Shown piece by piece: positions 29,001 to 38,536 of a stretch of DNA of 64,000 nt. Origin of the DNA: Candidatus Poseidoniales archaeon. GTDB taxonomy: Archaea > Thermoplasmatota > Poseidoniia > Poseidoniales > Thalassarchaeaceae. The notes beneath the pieces are model-generated. The model saw nothing but the letters and a program-made list of their open reading frames with translations. It searched no databases and was not told the origin of the DNA. Each line of letters starts with the position of its first letter. Position 1 is the stretch's first letter. The stretch is from the NCBI GenBank assembly GCA_028283505.1, contig JAPOFX010000007.1, forward strand, positions 1 to 64,000. Reading direction: 5' to 3'. The position numbers and the translations under genes were made by a program.

Positions 29001-29746
29001 TAGGGGACAAGTTTGCAAGTCGTCACGGTCAGAAAGGAATCATCGGCAGAATTGTTGAGGAAAGAGACATGCCTTTCACTTCAGATGGGACAATCCCCGA
29101 TTTGATCATTAATCCGCACGCAATTCCCTCAAGAATGACTGTCGCACACGTACTTGAGATGATCGGGGGGAAGGTTGGATCCCTGGAGGCCAGAAGGATA
29201 GACGGAACAGCATTTACTGGTGAAAAGGAGGACTCCTTGAGGGCTGGACTTCTGAGAAACGGATTCAATCACACAGGAAGAGAGAACATGGTTAGCGGAG
29301 AGACAGGTGAGCAATATCCAGCTGAAGTCTTCGTTGGCGTTATCTACTATCAGAGGCTCCACCACCTAGTTAGCAGTAAGTTACACGCCAGAAGTAGAGG
29401 TAGAGTGCAGATTCTAACTAGGCAACCCACTGAAGGACGAGCTAGACAAGGAGGTCTGAGGTTCGGGGAGATGGAACGAGACTGTCTCATTTCCCATGGT
29501 GCATCCATGGTAATCAAGGATCGTCTACTCGATGAGTCGGATGGATGGCCACTAATGGTTTGTAATACTCCCAGATGCGGGCACATCGCATATTATGATT
29601 GGAAAAGAAGGACAACGGTCTGCCCTTCGTGCGGCGACCGTGCCGATGTTCATTCGGTCCAAACGTCTTACGCATTCAAACTACTCCTAGACGAGATGAA
29701 GAGTCTTGGGGTGGCTATGAGACTAGAACTGGAGGACAGAAGATGA
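26021..29746 (+). CDS. rpoB: RNA polymerase subunit B (undivided)
   Basis: This 1241-residue protein is a full-length archaeal RpoB. It is not split into B' and B'' as in methanogens and haloarchaea; undivided B is also found in Thermoplasma-type lineages. Landmarks are the [22 protein letters not shown] fork region, [33 protein letters not shown] (active-site lysines) and the C-terminal zinc site CNTPRCG ... CPSCG. A strong AGGAGG ribosome site lies 7 bases before the ATG. The stop overlaps the rpoA1 start by ATGA. Confidence 0.97.
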   Translation: [1241 protein letters not shown]

Positions 29747-32700
29747 GTGCCAAAGACGCAGCAAAGATTCCAAAGAGAATTGAGGCCATTAAATTCACTT
29801 TAATGGACCCTAATGAGATTCGTAAGATGTCATCTGTGGAGGTCAAGACAGCGGATACGTACAAAGATGATGGTCACCCCTTCAAACAGGGATTGATGGA
29901 CCCAAAGATGGGAGTTATAGATCCTGGAGTCAGGTGTGAAACCTGCGGCAATAAACACGATGAGTGCCCAAGCCACTTCGGACACATAGCCCTAGAACTA
30001 CCTGTGATGCACATAGGCTTCACCAATTTGATCAAAACCGCGCTAAAGTGCACCTGCAACACTTGTAGCAAGATACTTCTGCATGACAAGCCAGACACCC
30101 ATCCCGTCGATCCAGAGAAGTCAGAGCAGGACTATTACAACGACAAGGTGAAGGATGTTATCATTAAGCACGGAGTTGGCTCTACAGAATTCAAGAATAC
30201 CATCAAGGACATCGAAAAGGAGTGTTCAAGCAAAAAGAGGACAATATGCATGCACTGTGGTAGTGAGCAGGGCAAAATAATCCTCGATAAGCCGTCCACG
30301 TTCAAGGAAAAGAAAGAGAACAAGGGGGAGCACAAGCTCAATGCTCGTGACATCAGGGAATGGCTAGAGAGAATCCCAGATGAGCACCTAATATTCCTTG
30401 GTATGGACAAGGATGCAGCAAGGCCAGAATGGACTATAATGAAGGTTCTCCCAGTTCCGCCAATTACCGTAAGGCCATCTATTACTCTAGATAGCGGAGA
30501 TAGGTCCGAAGATGATCTTACTCACAAACTAGTCGATGTATTGAGGATTAACCAAAGACTCAGAGAAAATAGGGACGCTGGAGCGCCACAGCTGATTGTA
30601 GAAGACCTTTGGGAGCTCCTTCAGTACCATTGTACAACTTACTTCGACAACCAGACTAGCGGAATACCTCCTGCTAGGCACAGATCAGGAAGGCCCCTGA
30701 AAACACTCGCTCAAAGGTTGAAAGGTAAGGAAGGGAGATTTAGAAGCAACCTTTCGGGTAAGAGGGTTAATTTCTGCGCTAGAACTGTAATCAGCCCTGA
30801 TCCCAATCTGGGAATTAATGAGGTTGGAATCCCTGTCCAAACCGCAAAAGAGCTAACTGTCCCAATCAGGGTAACAAGCAGAAATAGAGAGCAACTAAGG
30901 CAAATGATCCTAAGGGGGCCAGACGTTCATCCTGGAGTCAATTACATAATTAGGGGAGATCGATTTAGAGTAAGAATTACTGATCGGACAAAGTACATCT
31001 GGTCCGGGTTCAGATGTCTTAATCCCCAATGTCACTCAGGAAGTGAGGATGAACCATACAGTGGCTACAGACCCGATTTGAATGAAGTCTTGCCTGCTCC
31101 GAACTTCTTGCCAGGAATGGTCCTAAAACCACAAAAGAGGAGAAACTCGTTTGGAGAACTCGAAGAAGAGTGGGGAGTAGATCTGGATGCTACTTTATGC
31201 AACCTTAGGGGTGAGGATGAGAGAGGCCTGCCTCTTCCAGAGAATGATCCTCGAGCAGCGATTCACTACAGGTGGAAGTGGGAAATGGAACACCCCAACG
31301 AGTATCTGCCAGACCATCTCGAGGTTAATTGCCCGCATTGTGGAAGTCCCGAGATAGAGGACGAATACGGAAACTCTGTGGGAACGGATATCGAAGACAG
31401 ATTGAGCACGTTTGATCTCGATGGAAATCCTCGTCCCGGGGTCGTGGTAGAGAGGCACCTTATCGATGGCGATGTTGCGCTTTTCAACCGACAGCCCTCT
31501 CTTCACCGGATGTCCATGATGGTCCATGAAGTAAGGGTAATGCCTGGAAAGACTTTCAGATTCAATCTGGCAGACTGCACACCTTACAACGCTGATTTCG
31601 ATGGAGATGAAATGAACCTTCATGTTATCCAGAGTGAGGAGGCTAGAGCCGAAGCCAAGATCTTAATGAGAGTCCAAGAGCACATAATCACACCGAGATA
31701 TGGTGGCAGTGTGATAGGAGGCATACATGACCATATTTCTGGCGCATATTTGCTAACGCACGGCGATAGGGTACTGCCCAAGAATCTCGTAATGCAGGTA
31801 TTGGGAGACACCAACTGGGACGGAGAACTTCCTCCCGAGGTCGAGAAGGATGGAGTAATTGGCTACAGGGGCAGTGATGTCCTGAGTCTGATTGTTCCTG
31901 AGGGATTCAAGCTGGAATACATCAGTAGGATTGGGGACAATGTCAACGTTTCCAAGGGAGATGTTTCGGGTACTATCGATAAGAGGGGAATTGGTGCGGA
32001 GGACGGAAGGCTTCTAGATGCTGTCGTCCACACACACGGGTCCCAGGCGGGGGCAGAATTTTTGGATAGAATGACGAGGATGACTATCTCAATTTGCACT
32101 TCACTCGGATTTACAACTGGGATCGACGATGAGGACCTTCCTCCCGAGGCAAAGGCAGAGATCGCTAAAATAAACAAGCGTGGCAGTGATGCAGTCGATG
32201 TGGAGCTGCAGAAGTTTGGCAAAGATGGCAGAAGGTACGAGACTCGTCCAGGAAGAACCCCCTTGGAAACTCTAGAGGAGAACATACTAATGATTCTTGA
32301 TGAAGCCAAAACCGAATCGGGTAACGTAGCCAAGTCGTTCCTTGGTTCAGATAACGCGGCAGTTATGATGGCTACATCTGGGGCTAGAGGATCAATGGAC
32401 AATCTTGCTATGATGGCCGGCTCAATAGGCCAGCCTAAGGTCCGCGGTAAGAGACTCGAGAGAGGATATCAAGACAGAGTATTGGCACACTTCCCAAGAA
32501 ATGCTAAGGGAGCACAAGAAAAAGGATTCGTAGGCTCTTCCTTCAAACGTGGCCTTGAGCCAACAGAATTCTTCATGCTTTCTGTTTCTGGACGCGAGTC
32601 ACTAGTCGATACTGCGGTTAGAACCGCCAAGTCCGGATATATGCAGAGGAGGTTGATCAATGCCATGGACGACCTCAAGGTAGTAGACGATGGAATGAGC

Positions 32701-32835
32701 TCTGTCAGAAATACTGCTAACAGAATCATACAGTTCGAATATGGGGAAGATGGCGTCGACCCAGCCAGAAGTAGAGGTGGGAAGCCATTTGACGTGACAA
32801 TGGTCTTAGATGACGCTCTTGGAGGTGGAAACTGA
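29743..32835 (+). CDS. rpoA1: RNA polymerase subunit A'
   Basis: This protein has 1030 residues from the ATG at 29743, which overlaps the rpoB stop; an upstream in-frame extension to 29599 lies inside rpoB and is rejected. The N-terminal zinc site is [17 protein letters not shown], followed by a second pair of CxxC sites. The catalytic magnesium loop [10 protein letters not shown] is at about residues 616-625. Bridge-helix and funnel motifs follow ([10 protein letters not shown], [21 protein letters not shown]). It forms the catalytic centre with RpoB and RpoA''. The stop and the next start share one base. Confidence 0.97.
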
Positions 32836-34406
32836 TGGTAGTAAAGAGTGCAACCAAGAAAAAGCTCATGGATCTTCAGATCGATGAGGAATACGCACAC
32901 AAGCTCGCAGATGACAGAAAATGGGATGATGTCAAAGTCCTGACACCAGGTCAAATTGCACAGATATGTGGGATTGACTCTGGCACTGCTCAGAGGATTA
33001 GTGACCTAATGGCCGCCTCCTTAAAATCTGCTAGAAGCGCCGCAGCTTCCACAGAGAAGACTGTGGTCAGAAGGAAATCTGCGGCTTCCAGGAGAAGAAG
33101 GAAGTCAATGCTACCTCTGGAGGGATTTGATGATGACTTCAAGATTGGGCAGATACTTAGAGACGTAGATCATCAAGATGAGATATATCAACAACTACAC
33201 TCAGCTTCCATTGATGCTAACGTAAGCCTTACTCCGAGGATGTTGATGGACCTAACAGAAGGAATAAGGGCAAGAGGCATCAAGAAAATCACACCTTCTA
33301 AAGCCAATAGGGTAATCGAATCAGCTGGGGCCTCATTGGTTATGTCCCGTGCCGACCCACATGAAGCTGTCGGAATTACTACAGCGCAATCAATAGGTGA
33401 ACCCGGTACTCAGATGACGATGAGGACTTTCCACTATGCAGGTGTAGCTACAGTAAACGTCACACAGGGTCTCCCAAGAATTATCGAGATTGTTGATGCT
33501 AGAAAAACCCCGAATACTCCAACAATGAGGATATATCTTAACGAGAAGAACTCGAAAGGTAAGCCTCTAAGAACAAACGAGAAGCTGGTTAGGGAAATTG
33601 CCGCCGGGCTTGAAGCTACAACCACCAGCGACATTGCGAACATCGATGTCGAGGTCGCACAGAGGTATCTGAGTTTGAAGCTGAATAAGTCAAACATGAG
33701 GCTGAAAAATATGAGCGGTGCAGAAGTTCAAGACAAGCTTAGCAGGGCATTGAGGCTTTACATACAGGCTGATAATGATGACAAGCCTTCAGAATTGAAG
33801 ATCATACCAGGCATCGCGAAGAAAGAAGACCTAGAAACACTAGCTACGGACCCCCCCACATACACAGACCTCCTCCAGCTAGAAGATAAAATCAAGAAAC
33901 TGCAATTGAAGGGAATTAGGGGGATTACAAGAGCCAATGTGCAGGCAGGTGAGAATGACGAGTACTACATCTCCACAATAGGGTCGAATCTTCCCAAGGT
34001 GAGTGAGTTCGCTGGCATAGACAGATCAAGGACCTACACCAATAATATCAATGAGATTCAATCATATCTGGGCATAGAGGCTGCACGGCAGGCAATAATC
34101 AACGAGATGTCAGACACACTTGAGGGCGCAGGCCTTGATGTTGACGTCAGGCATCTTATCACTGTGTCTGACGTAATGACGAGTAGTGGAGAAGTAAGGG
34201 CCATCGGAAGGCATGGTGTTAGCGGTACAAAGCACAGTATACTGGCCAGGTCTGCGTTCGAAGTGACCGTCTCTCACTTGTTGAGGGCGGGCATCATCGG
34301 AGAGAGGGATGAATTGAGAGGTGTAACTGAAAATATCGTAGTCGGGCAGCCGATAGCTCTCGGAACGGGAAGCGTTGATTTGTTCTATATCCCAGATGAG
34401 ACATGA
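32835..34406 (+). CDS. rpoA2: RNA polymerase subunit A'' with an N-terminal extension
   Basis: This 523-residue protein is longer than the usual A'' of about 390. Residues from about 110 onward are the A'' core: [27 protein letters not shown] (trigger-loop region), [11 protein letters not shown], and [21 protein letters not shown] near the end. The N-terminal 75 residues ([22 protein letters not shown]) repeat the domain found at the start of RpoH, followed by an Arg/Ser/Ala-rich linker. Start at the TGATG junction with rpoA1. Confidence 0.96.
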   Translation: MVVKSATKKKLMDLQIDEEYAHKLADDRKWDDVKVLTPGQIAQICGIDSGTAQRISDLMAASLKSARSAAASTEKTVVRRKSAASRRRRKSMLPLEGFDDDFKIGQILRDVDHQDEIYQQLHSASIDANVSLTPRMLMDLTEGIRARGIKKITPSKANRVIESAGASLVMSRADPHEAVGITTAQSIGEPGTQMTMRTFHYAGVATVNVTQGLPRIIEIVDARKTPNTPTMRIYLNEKNSKGKPLRTNEKLVREIAAGLEATTTSDIANIDVEVAQRYLSLKLNKSNMRLKNMSGAEVQDKLSRALRLYIQADNDDKPSELKIIPGIAKKEDLETLATDPPTYTDLLQLEDKIKKLQLKGIRGITRANVQAGENDEYYISTIGSNLPKVSEFAGIDRSRTYTNNINEIQSYLGIEAARQAIINEMSDTLEGAGLDVDVRHLITVSDVMTSSGEVRAIGRHGVSGTKHSILARSAFEVTVSHLLRAGIIGERDELRGVTENIVVGQPIALGTGSVDLFYIPDET

Positions 34407-34415
34407 GGTGAAAAA

Positions 34416-34712
34416 ATGGATCTAACGAGAAACCTAAAGCAGGCATTGAGTACTGGAAAAGTAATATTCGGCCAAAGAGAGACTATTGGGGCATGCTCCA
34501 AAGGGGAAGCTAGACTTGTCCTAGTAGCCGCAAACTGTCCTGAGGGCTTCCTCTCGGATATCGTTGACTCCCACCCTGGCGTTCCGGTACACAGGGTTCA
34601 GATGGTTAACAGACAATTAGGTGCTGCTTGCGCGAGACCATTCTCAATCAGCGCACTCTGCATCATAGATCCAGGCCAGAGTGAATTAATGTCACTGCAG
34701 CACAATATATGA
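34416..34712 (+). CDS. rpl30e: Ribosomal protein L30e
   Basis: This 98-residue protein is an L7Ae/L30e-fold ribosomal protein. Recognisable are NLKQALSTGKVIFGQRET, KGEARLVLVAANCP and the late GAACARPFSISALCIID. It follows rpoA2 by 9 bases, its standard archaeal position. In most archaea NusA, S12 and S7 come next, but here the cluster stops and an unknown gene follows. Confidence 0.92.
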   Translation: MDLTRNLKQALSTGKVIFGQRETIGACSKGEARLVLVAANCPEGFLSDIVDSHPGVPVHRVQMVNRQLGAACARPFSISALCIIDPGQSELMSLQHNI

Positions 34713-34761
34713 TGCTGATATGCTCGTCTGCCCCATGGTTATAGCGCACGCTTCAAGTTAG

Positions 34762-35724
34762 GTGACACCTTCAGGGGAATACGTGGAAGATGCAGTTAGG
34801 CAACTACTGAGCGTGAGGGGGGTCCGACTCCAACATACTCCTAACAATGCACCTTCTCCCGGATTCTCCTTGTTAGGAATAGCCGAAAGGGTACCCGAAT
34901 TTGGTGAAATAAGCGGCAATCCAGTAAATGTCTGGCATATTCAGTCCAATCTATTGCCGGTAAGTATGGCTGAATTTGAAAGATGGGTGGTCGATGCACC
35001 CCAGGGTAGGCATTGGATTCTGAGTGAAAGGAGGTTACCGGCAGAGTATGGTTCTATATTACCGACCGGCCTAGATGTCGTAGTATGGGGGCCGAATGAT
35101 ATGTCAGTTTGGCTTGGTGAGGCCATTTTATCTGGCGAGTTAAAAGTTACCTCCCGAACAACAAATCTAGATGTTACACATACTCACTATACAGATGAAG
35201 ACCGCGAAAATCATGATATGTCTGGTTCTATTAAGCCGATAGTCGAAATCGAGTCTTGGCTAACCCAGAAAGGCTACGAAGGGGTACTGACGACTCCAGT
35301 CCTCCTTAATTGCATCATTTGGGAAGTACAGGGCGTCATAAACTCACCCTCTGGGGAGACTGAATACAAAAAATGGATGGTTCTTGAAGATCCTTGGGCG
35401 TCTACAATATCTATATTTCATGGATTTGATAATTCATCGATATCCCCAAGTCTGAGAGTCCTGAATCCCCCTCTATCGAAGTGGAAAGGAACTGAAGAAA
35501 TGAAATCCCTATTGCCATCAATATTGGATTCTAGAAGGCAGGGTAAGACGGAAGATAACGAGGGTTCGGTTAGAAGTATTATGCTAGAATGGTGGAGATT
35601 AGACGTTAAATCCACAAAAATAAGTCCTAGAAACGTCGGGATACCCGCATGGATCATTAAACTTGAGGGCATGGAGGATACCGTCCTTCACGGACTTAAT
35701 GGCAGGACGTACCCAATAGTCTAA
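34762..35724 (+). CDS. Hypothetical protein, 320 residues
   Basis: This soluble protein is not recognised. It starts with GTG after a 49-base gap from rpl30e and ends 4 bases into the convergent coiled-coil gene. It has no signal peptide, membrane helix or cysteine-rich motif. The N-terminal half alternates strands and helices, with tryptophans in conserved-looking positions (NVWHIQS, ERWVVDAPQGRHW, LDVVVWGP). A short His/Asp-rich patch (THTHYTDEDRENHD) lies near residue 155. It could belong to the coiled-coil locus that follows. Confidence 0.7.
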   Translation: MTPSGEYVEDAVRQLLSVRGVRLQHTPNNAPSPGFSLLGIAERVPEFGEISGNPVNVWHIQSNLLPVSMAEFERWVVDAPQGRHWILSERRLPAEYGSILPTGLDVVVWGPNDMSVWLGEAILSGELKVTSRTTNLDVTHTHYTDEDRENHDMSGSIKPIVEIESWLTQKGYEGVLTTPVLLNCIIWEVQGVINSPSGETEYKKWMVLEDPWASTISIFHGFDNSSISPSLRVLNPPLSKWKGTEEMKSLLPSILDSRRQGKTEDNEGSVRSIMLEWWRLDVKSTKISPRNVGIPAWIIKLEGMEDTVLHGLNGRTYPIV

Positions 35725-36599
35725 TTTCTCTGTAGCGACATCAGCTCTTCTGTTGACAACGTGTCACCAGACATCAATTTAGACATGAGGTCCGAAACCT
35801 CTGTCTTTTCCTCTGATTGGCCTTCGTTCGTTCTTGCTTCCATAGCCTTAACAATATCTTGGATAGAATGAATGCACCTTAGTGAAACTATGTATGAATT
35901 ATGTATGGAATCCGCTTCTTTCTTCGACTTAGTCAGTCCGGAATGTGCGGAATTAGCTAACTCTCTAAGCCTATCCACTTCCTCCGAGAGCTCCACCATC
36001 AGATCATGAGCTTCCTGAGCTGCGACAACGGCTTTCTCCACCCTATTGTGAGCTTCCTCTTGTGCTCTCTCAGCACTACGGACTGCGGACTTTAGGTCAC
36101 TTAACTTACCGCCGTCTTTGTTCGAAGCCTTTGCCTCTTTCAATTCCTGACCAAGCCTTTTCATCTCTCTAAAGAACCCCTTCTCGCTTGCCCCCGTGAA
36201 TCCACCTCTCTCATATTTTCTTTCCAAAGCATCCATTTTCGCTTTAATTTTTGATGGGGAAGGGCCGGATCTGCGTGATGCGCTGTCACCACTTTCCTCA
36301 AGCTTCGAAAGTATACCTCTCAACTCGGTCCTAATCAGCTTGAGCTCATTGGATTTCTCCGCCCTATCAAGTTTGAGTTCTTTGACCTTCGTATTTGCAA
36401 CATCCCGAATATCTTTCTGAGATCTGACCTCTGAAATCAGCTCCTTCACCTGACGATTAACTTCATTCCGGTTATCTAGATATGCCCTGACCTTTGCATT
36501 CAGCTGATCTCTAAGATCGCGTTTCTCATCAAGGCCAGATTCTAGTTCCTCCTTGATAGGGGAAAAAACCTTGTTGATCTCATTAACCTCCAATTGCAT
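35721..36599 (-). CDS. Coiled-coil protein A (COG1340-like)
   Basis: This 292-residue protein is almost entirely predicted long helix, rich in Lys, Glu and Arg with heptad spacing. The helix is broken once near residues 110-145 by Ser/Pro/Gly (SGPSPSK, GGFTGASEKG). The C-terminus ends with KLMSGDTLSTEELMSLQ, a motif shared in looser form with the other coiled-coil proteins at 36653, 37618 and 42695. The architecture resembles archaeal COG1340 proteins, whose role is unknown. It is last of three adjacent minus-strand coiled-coil genes. Confidence 0.8.
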   Translation of the reverse strand: MQLEVNEINKVFSPIKEELESGLDEKRDLRDQLNAKVRAYLDNRNEVNRQVKELISEVRSQKDIRDVANTKVKELKLDRAEKSNELKLIRTELRGILSKLEESGDSASRRSGPSPSKIKAKMDALERKYERGGFTGASEKGFFREMKRLGQELKEAKASNKDGGKLSDLKSAVRSAERAQEEAHNRVEKAVVAAQEAHDLMVELSEEVDRLRELANSAHSGLTKSKKEADSIHNSYIVSLRCIHSIQDIVKAMEARTNEGQSEEKTEVSDLMSKLMSGDTLSTEELMSLQRN

Positions 36600-36652
36600 T
36601 CCTCCCTAAATCCGAATTTGAACTGACATTTAAGCACATATACCGTGATATC

Positions 36653-37621
36653 TCAATCTTCCCTACTAGTTGCGAGGTTTCCCTTTCTCGGCCCTCTCCG
36701 TGATACTCCAATCTTCCTTCTCTTTTTGGTGGTATCTGTTATTCTCTTGAGGGATTTAGCTCCAGTTTCTGATTCACTGCCAGCAAGGTCAGATAGGTTT
36801 CCAGAGCCCAATAAAGCGTCTAATTCAAGGGTGCTAAGAGATCCACCTGTTTTCGCTTTTGCCTTAATTTCAGAGAATCTAACCTTCCTATTTCTGCCGC
36901 CGGTCACCCTCTGATATGACCTCACCATGGAAAGCTCCTTCCGTAGAGATTTCCTTTCACCATCTATGGACTCTATCCTTTTGTCGATTTTTGAAATCCT
37001 CTTACTGATTTTCCTGACTTCGGCCCTATTCGCTTTGCCCTCAACTCCTGTTTCGGATTCTGCACGCTTCTCCAGATCCTTCCTACCCCTTTTCCCTTCA
37101 TCGAGTTGAGAAGTTATCTCCCTCATTTCTTTCGCTTTAACGACATATTCTGAGTGTGCATCCTCCGACTCGGATTTTTTTGTTATCGAAGCCTGAATTT
37201 CGAAGAATCTTCTAAACGCCTCTAGCTCTCTGGTGAGTGTAGGAACCGCAGTTAAATCATTGTCTATGGTGGTCAACCTTCTGTATGTCTCGGAAAGCCA
37301 CTCCTTTAGAACTTCCATAGGGGGGGGAATCAGTTTGTTGACCTCGTCCCTTCTCTTCCTGTGAATATCCGCAGATTTTCTGGTTTCATGAAATTTTCTG
37401 AGCAGTTCCCTTCTTTCCGAATCAGCCCCTTCCATTCCCCCGACAATATTTCTGAGAACCCTGACTCTGTTAACCAAGTCCATCCTTTCGGCTCTGAGGT
37501 CCCTCCTCTCACCTTCAAGTGAACCAAGACCACGCTCCAGCTCGCTTCTGAGATCATTAACCTGATTCCCGTCTAGATTTTCCAGATGCTGGAATGAGTT
37601 AGGATTAATGCCCTCACTCAT
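36653..37621 (-). CDS. Coiled-coil protein B
   Basis: This 322-residue protein has two long charged helices joined by a short hinge, then a C-terminal segment (GGSLSTLELDALLGSG) like that of coiled-coil protein A. It ends in a strongly basic tail (KKRRKIGVSRRGPRKG) that could bind RNA, DNA or membrane lipids. The start overlaps the stop of the upstream coiled-coil gene by ATGA. No enzymatic motif is present. Confidence 0.8.
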   Translation of the reverse strand: MSEGINPNSFQHLENLDGNQVNDLRSELERGLGSLEGERRDLRAERMDLVNRVRVLRNIVGGMEGADSERRELLRKFHETRKSADIHRKRRDEVNKLIPPPMEVLKEWLSETYRRLTTIDNDLTAVPTLTRELEAFRRFFEIQASITKKSESEDAHSEYVVKAKEMREITSQLDEGKRGRKDLEKRAESETGVEGKANRAEVRKISKRISKIDKRIESIDGERKSLRKELSMVRSYQRVTGGRNRKVRFSEIKAKAKTGGSLSTLELDALLGSGNLSDLAGSESETGAKSLKRITDTTKKRRKIGVSRRGPRKGNLATSRED

Positions 37622-38433
37622 TCCTCTTCCTCCTTCACTTTTCTACCCTTCCTCATCGCGAAAGAAGACTTCCCACCAGCCAAAACTCTGTTCATATCAA
37701 CCAGCAGATCATCAAATCCATTGATCTCATCTCCAAATCCCGAAGAAACTTTGCTTTCCCAAAGAGCAATTGCATCTGAGGATTGGGCATAAAGCTCTTT
37801 GGCTCTATCTAGTTGTCTTCTGGTATCTCTAATTTCTGACTTTAAAGCCACCATTTTCTCATAAAGTGGTTGTGCCTTTACTACGGCTTTCATCATTTTA
37901 GAGTGAGCTGTCTCTGATGCTTTGAAATTAGCAACCATTATTTTTCTAGAATCGAGATAATTTGACATTTCAGGATTGGATTCTCGTCTCTCCTTAAGCC
38001 ATTTTTCGTTCTGCTCAATTAACTTCCTCCTCTTAGAAATTAGCCTACCCTCTTCTTTGTGATCCAAAGCAGATGTCTCGATTACGGACTCTATCTTCTC
38101 CAACTCTTCAAGAAGCTTCATCTTTTTCCACTCGGGATCCAAATTCACCATTCCTCCAGTCTTTGATAGGGTATCTACGGTCTGTCTAACTTCAACTAGC
38201 TTCTCCCGGGCTATTTTCTGAGCAGTATTCCTCTTCTGTTTATTGTCCGCCACAACCTTATTTGCAGTGCCGTGGGCTTCAATCGCTCTCCTCACTTTAG
38301 GAGAAAGGGCCTCTTCTTCGGCCTCCAGATTTCTAATTACCTTAGGCAACTGTTCTTCCAAGGCTTTCCATCGGGCTAGAAGGCCTTCAGCAAGCACTTC
38401 GGGTTTAACTTCCATCAACTGTTGGACGTCCAT
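37618..38433 (-). CDS. Coiled-coil protein C
   Basis: This protein has 271 residues from the ATG at 38433 (MDVQQLMEVKPEVLAEGL), which follows a GAGGGG ribosome site; an in-frame extension to 38676 would run into the divergent gene and is rejected. It has two long charged helices with a hinge near GGMVNLDPEW. The C-terminal INGFDDLLVDMNRVLAGG takes the place of the KL-x-SGxLS motif of its relatives, followed by a Lys/Glu tail. It is first of the three-gene minus-strand set. Confidence 0.8.
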   Translation of the reverse strand: MDVQQLMEVKPEVLAEGLLARWKALEEQLPKVIRNLEAEEEALSPKVRRAIEAHGTANKVVADNKQKRNTAQKIAREKLVEVRQTVDTLSKTGGMVNLDPEWKKMKLLEELEKIESVIETSALDHKEEGRLISKRRKLIEQNEKWLKERRESNPEMSNYLDSRKIMVANFKASETAHSKMMKAVVKAQPLYEKMVALKSEIRDTRRQLDRAKELYAQSSDAIALWESKVSSGFGDEINGFDDLLVDMNRVLAGGKSSFAMRKGRKVKEEEE

Positions 38434-38536
38434 TGCAATCCCCTCCACTCGTGACCGTCGGTTAAAGGTCACTATGTGACCTTGGGAGGGGTTTGTTTGA
38501 TACGCCTCCACATCTCGGAAGTTTTGAGGGACGGGC
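38434..38536. promoter_or_regulatory. Divergent intergenic region of the coiled-coil locus
   Basis: This 103-base spacer separates the minus-strand coiled-coil genes from the plus-strand membrane/regulator genes. It contains AT-poor sequence with GACCGTCGGTTAAAGGTCACTATGTGACC near its centre. There, GGTCAC (38466-38471) and GTGACC (38477-38482) form a 6-bp palindrome with a 5-base spacer. That is a possible operator for the DtxR-type protein encoded three genes away, but this is only a guess. Confidence 0.35.

Noticed and set aside
29599-29742. In-frame 48-codon extension at the start of RpoA'
   Set aside because: It lies inside the rpoB coding end in another frame; the ATG at 29743 overlaps the rpoB stop and starts the conserved sequence.
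31863-32402. 179-codon minus-strand frame
   Set aside because: It is antisense to rpoA1, with Ser/Leu-rich composition typical of a shadow frame.
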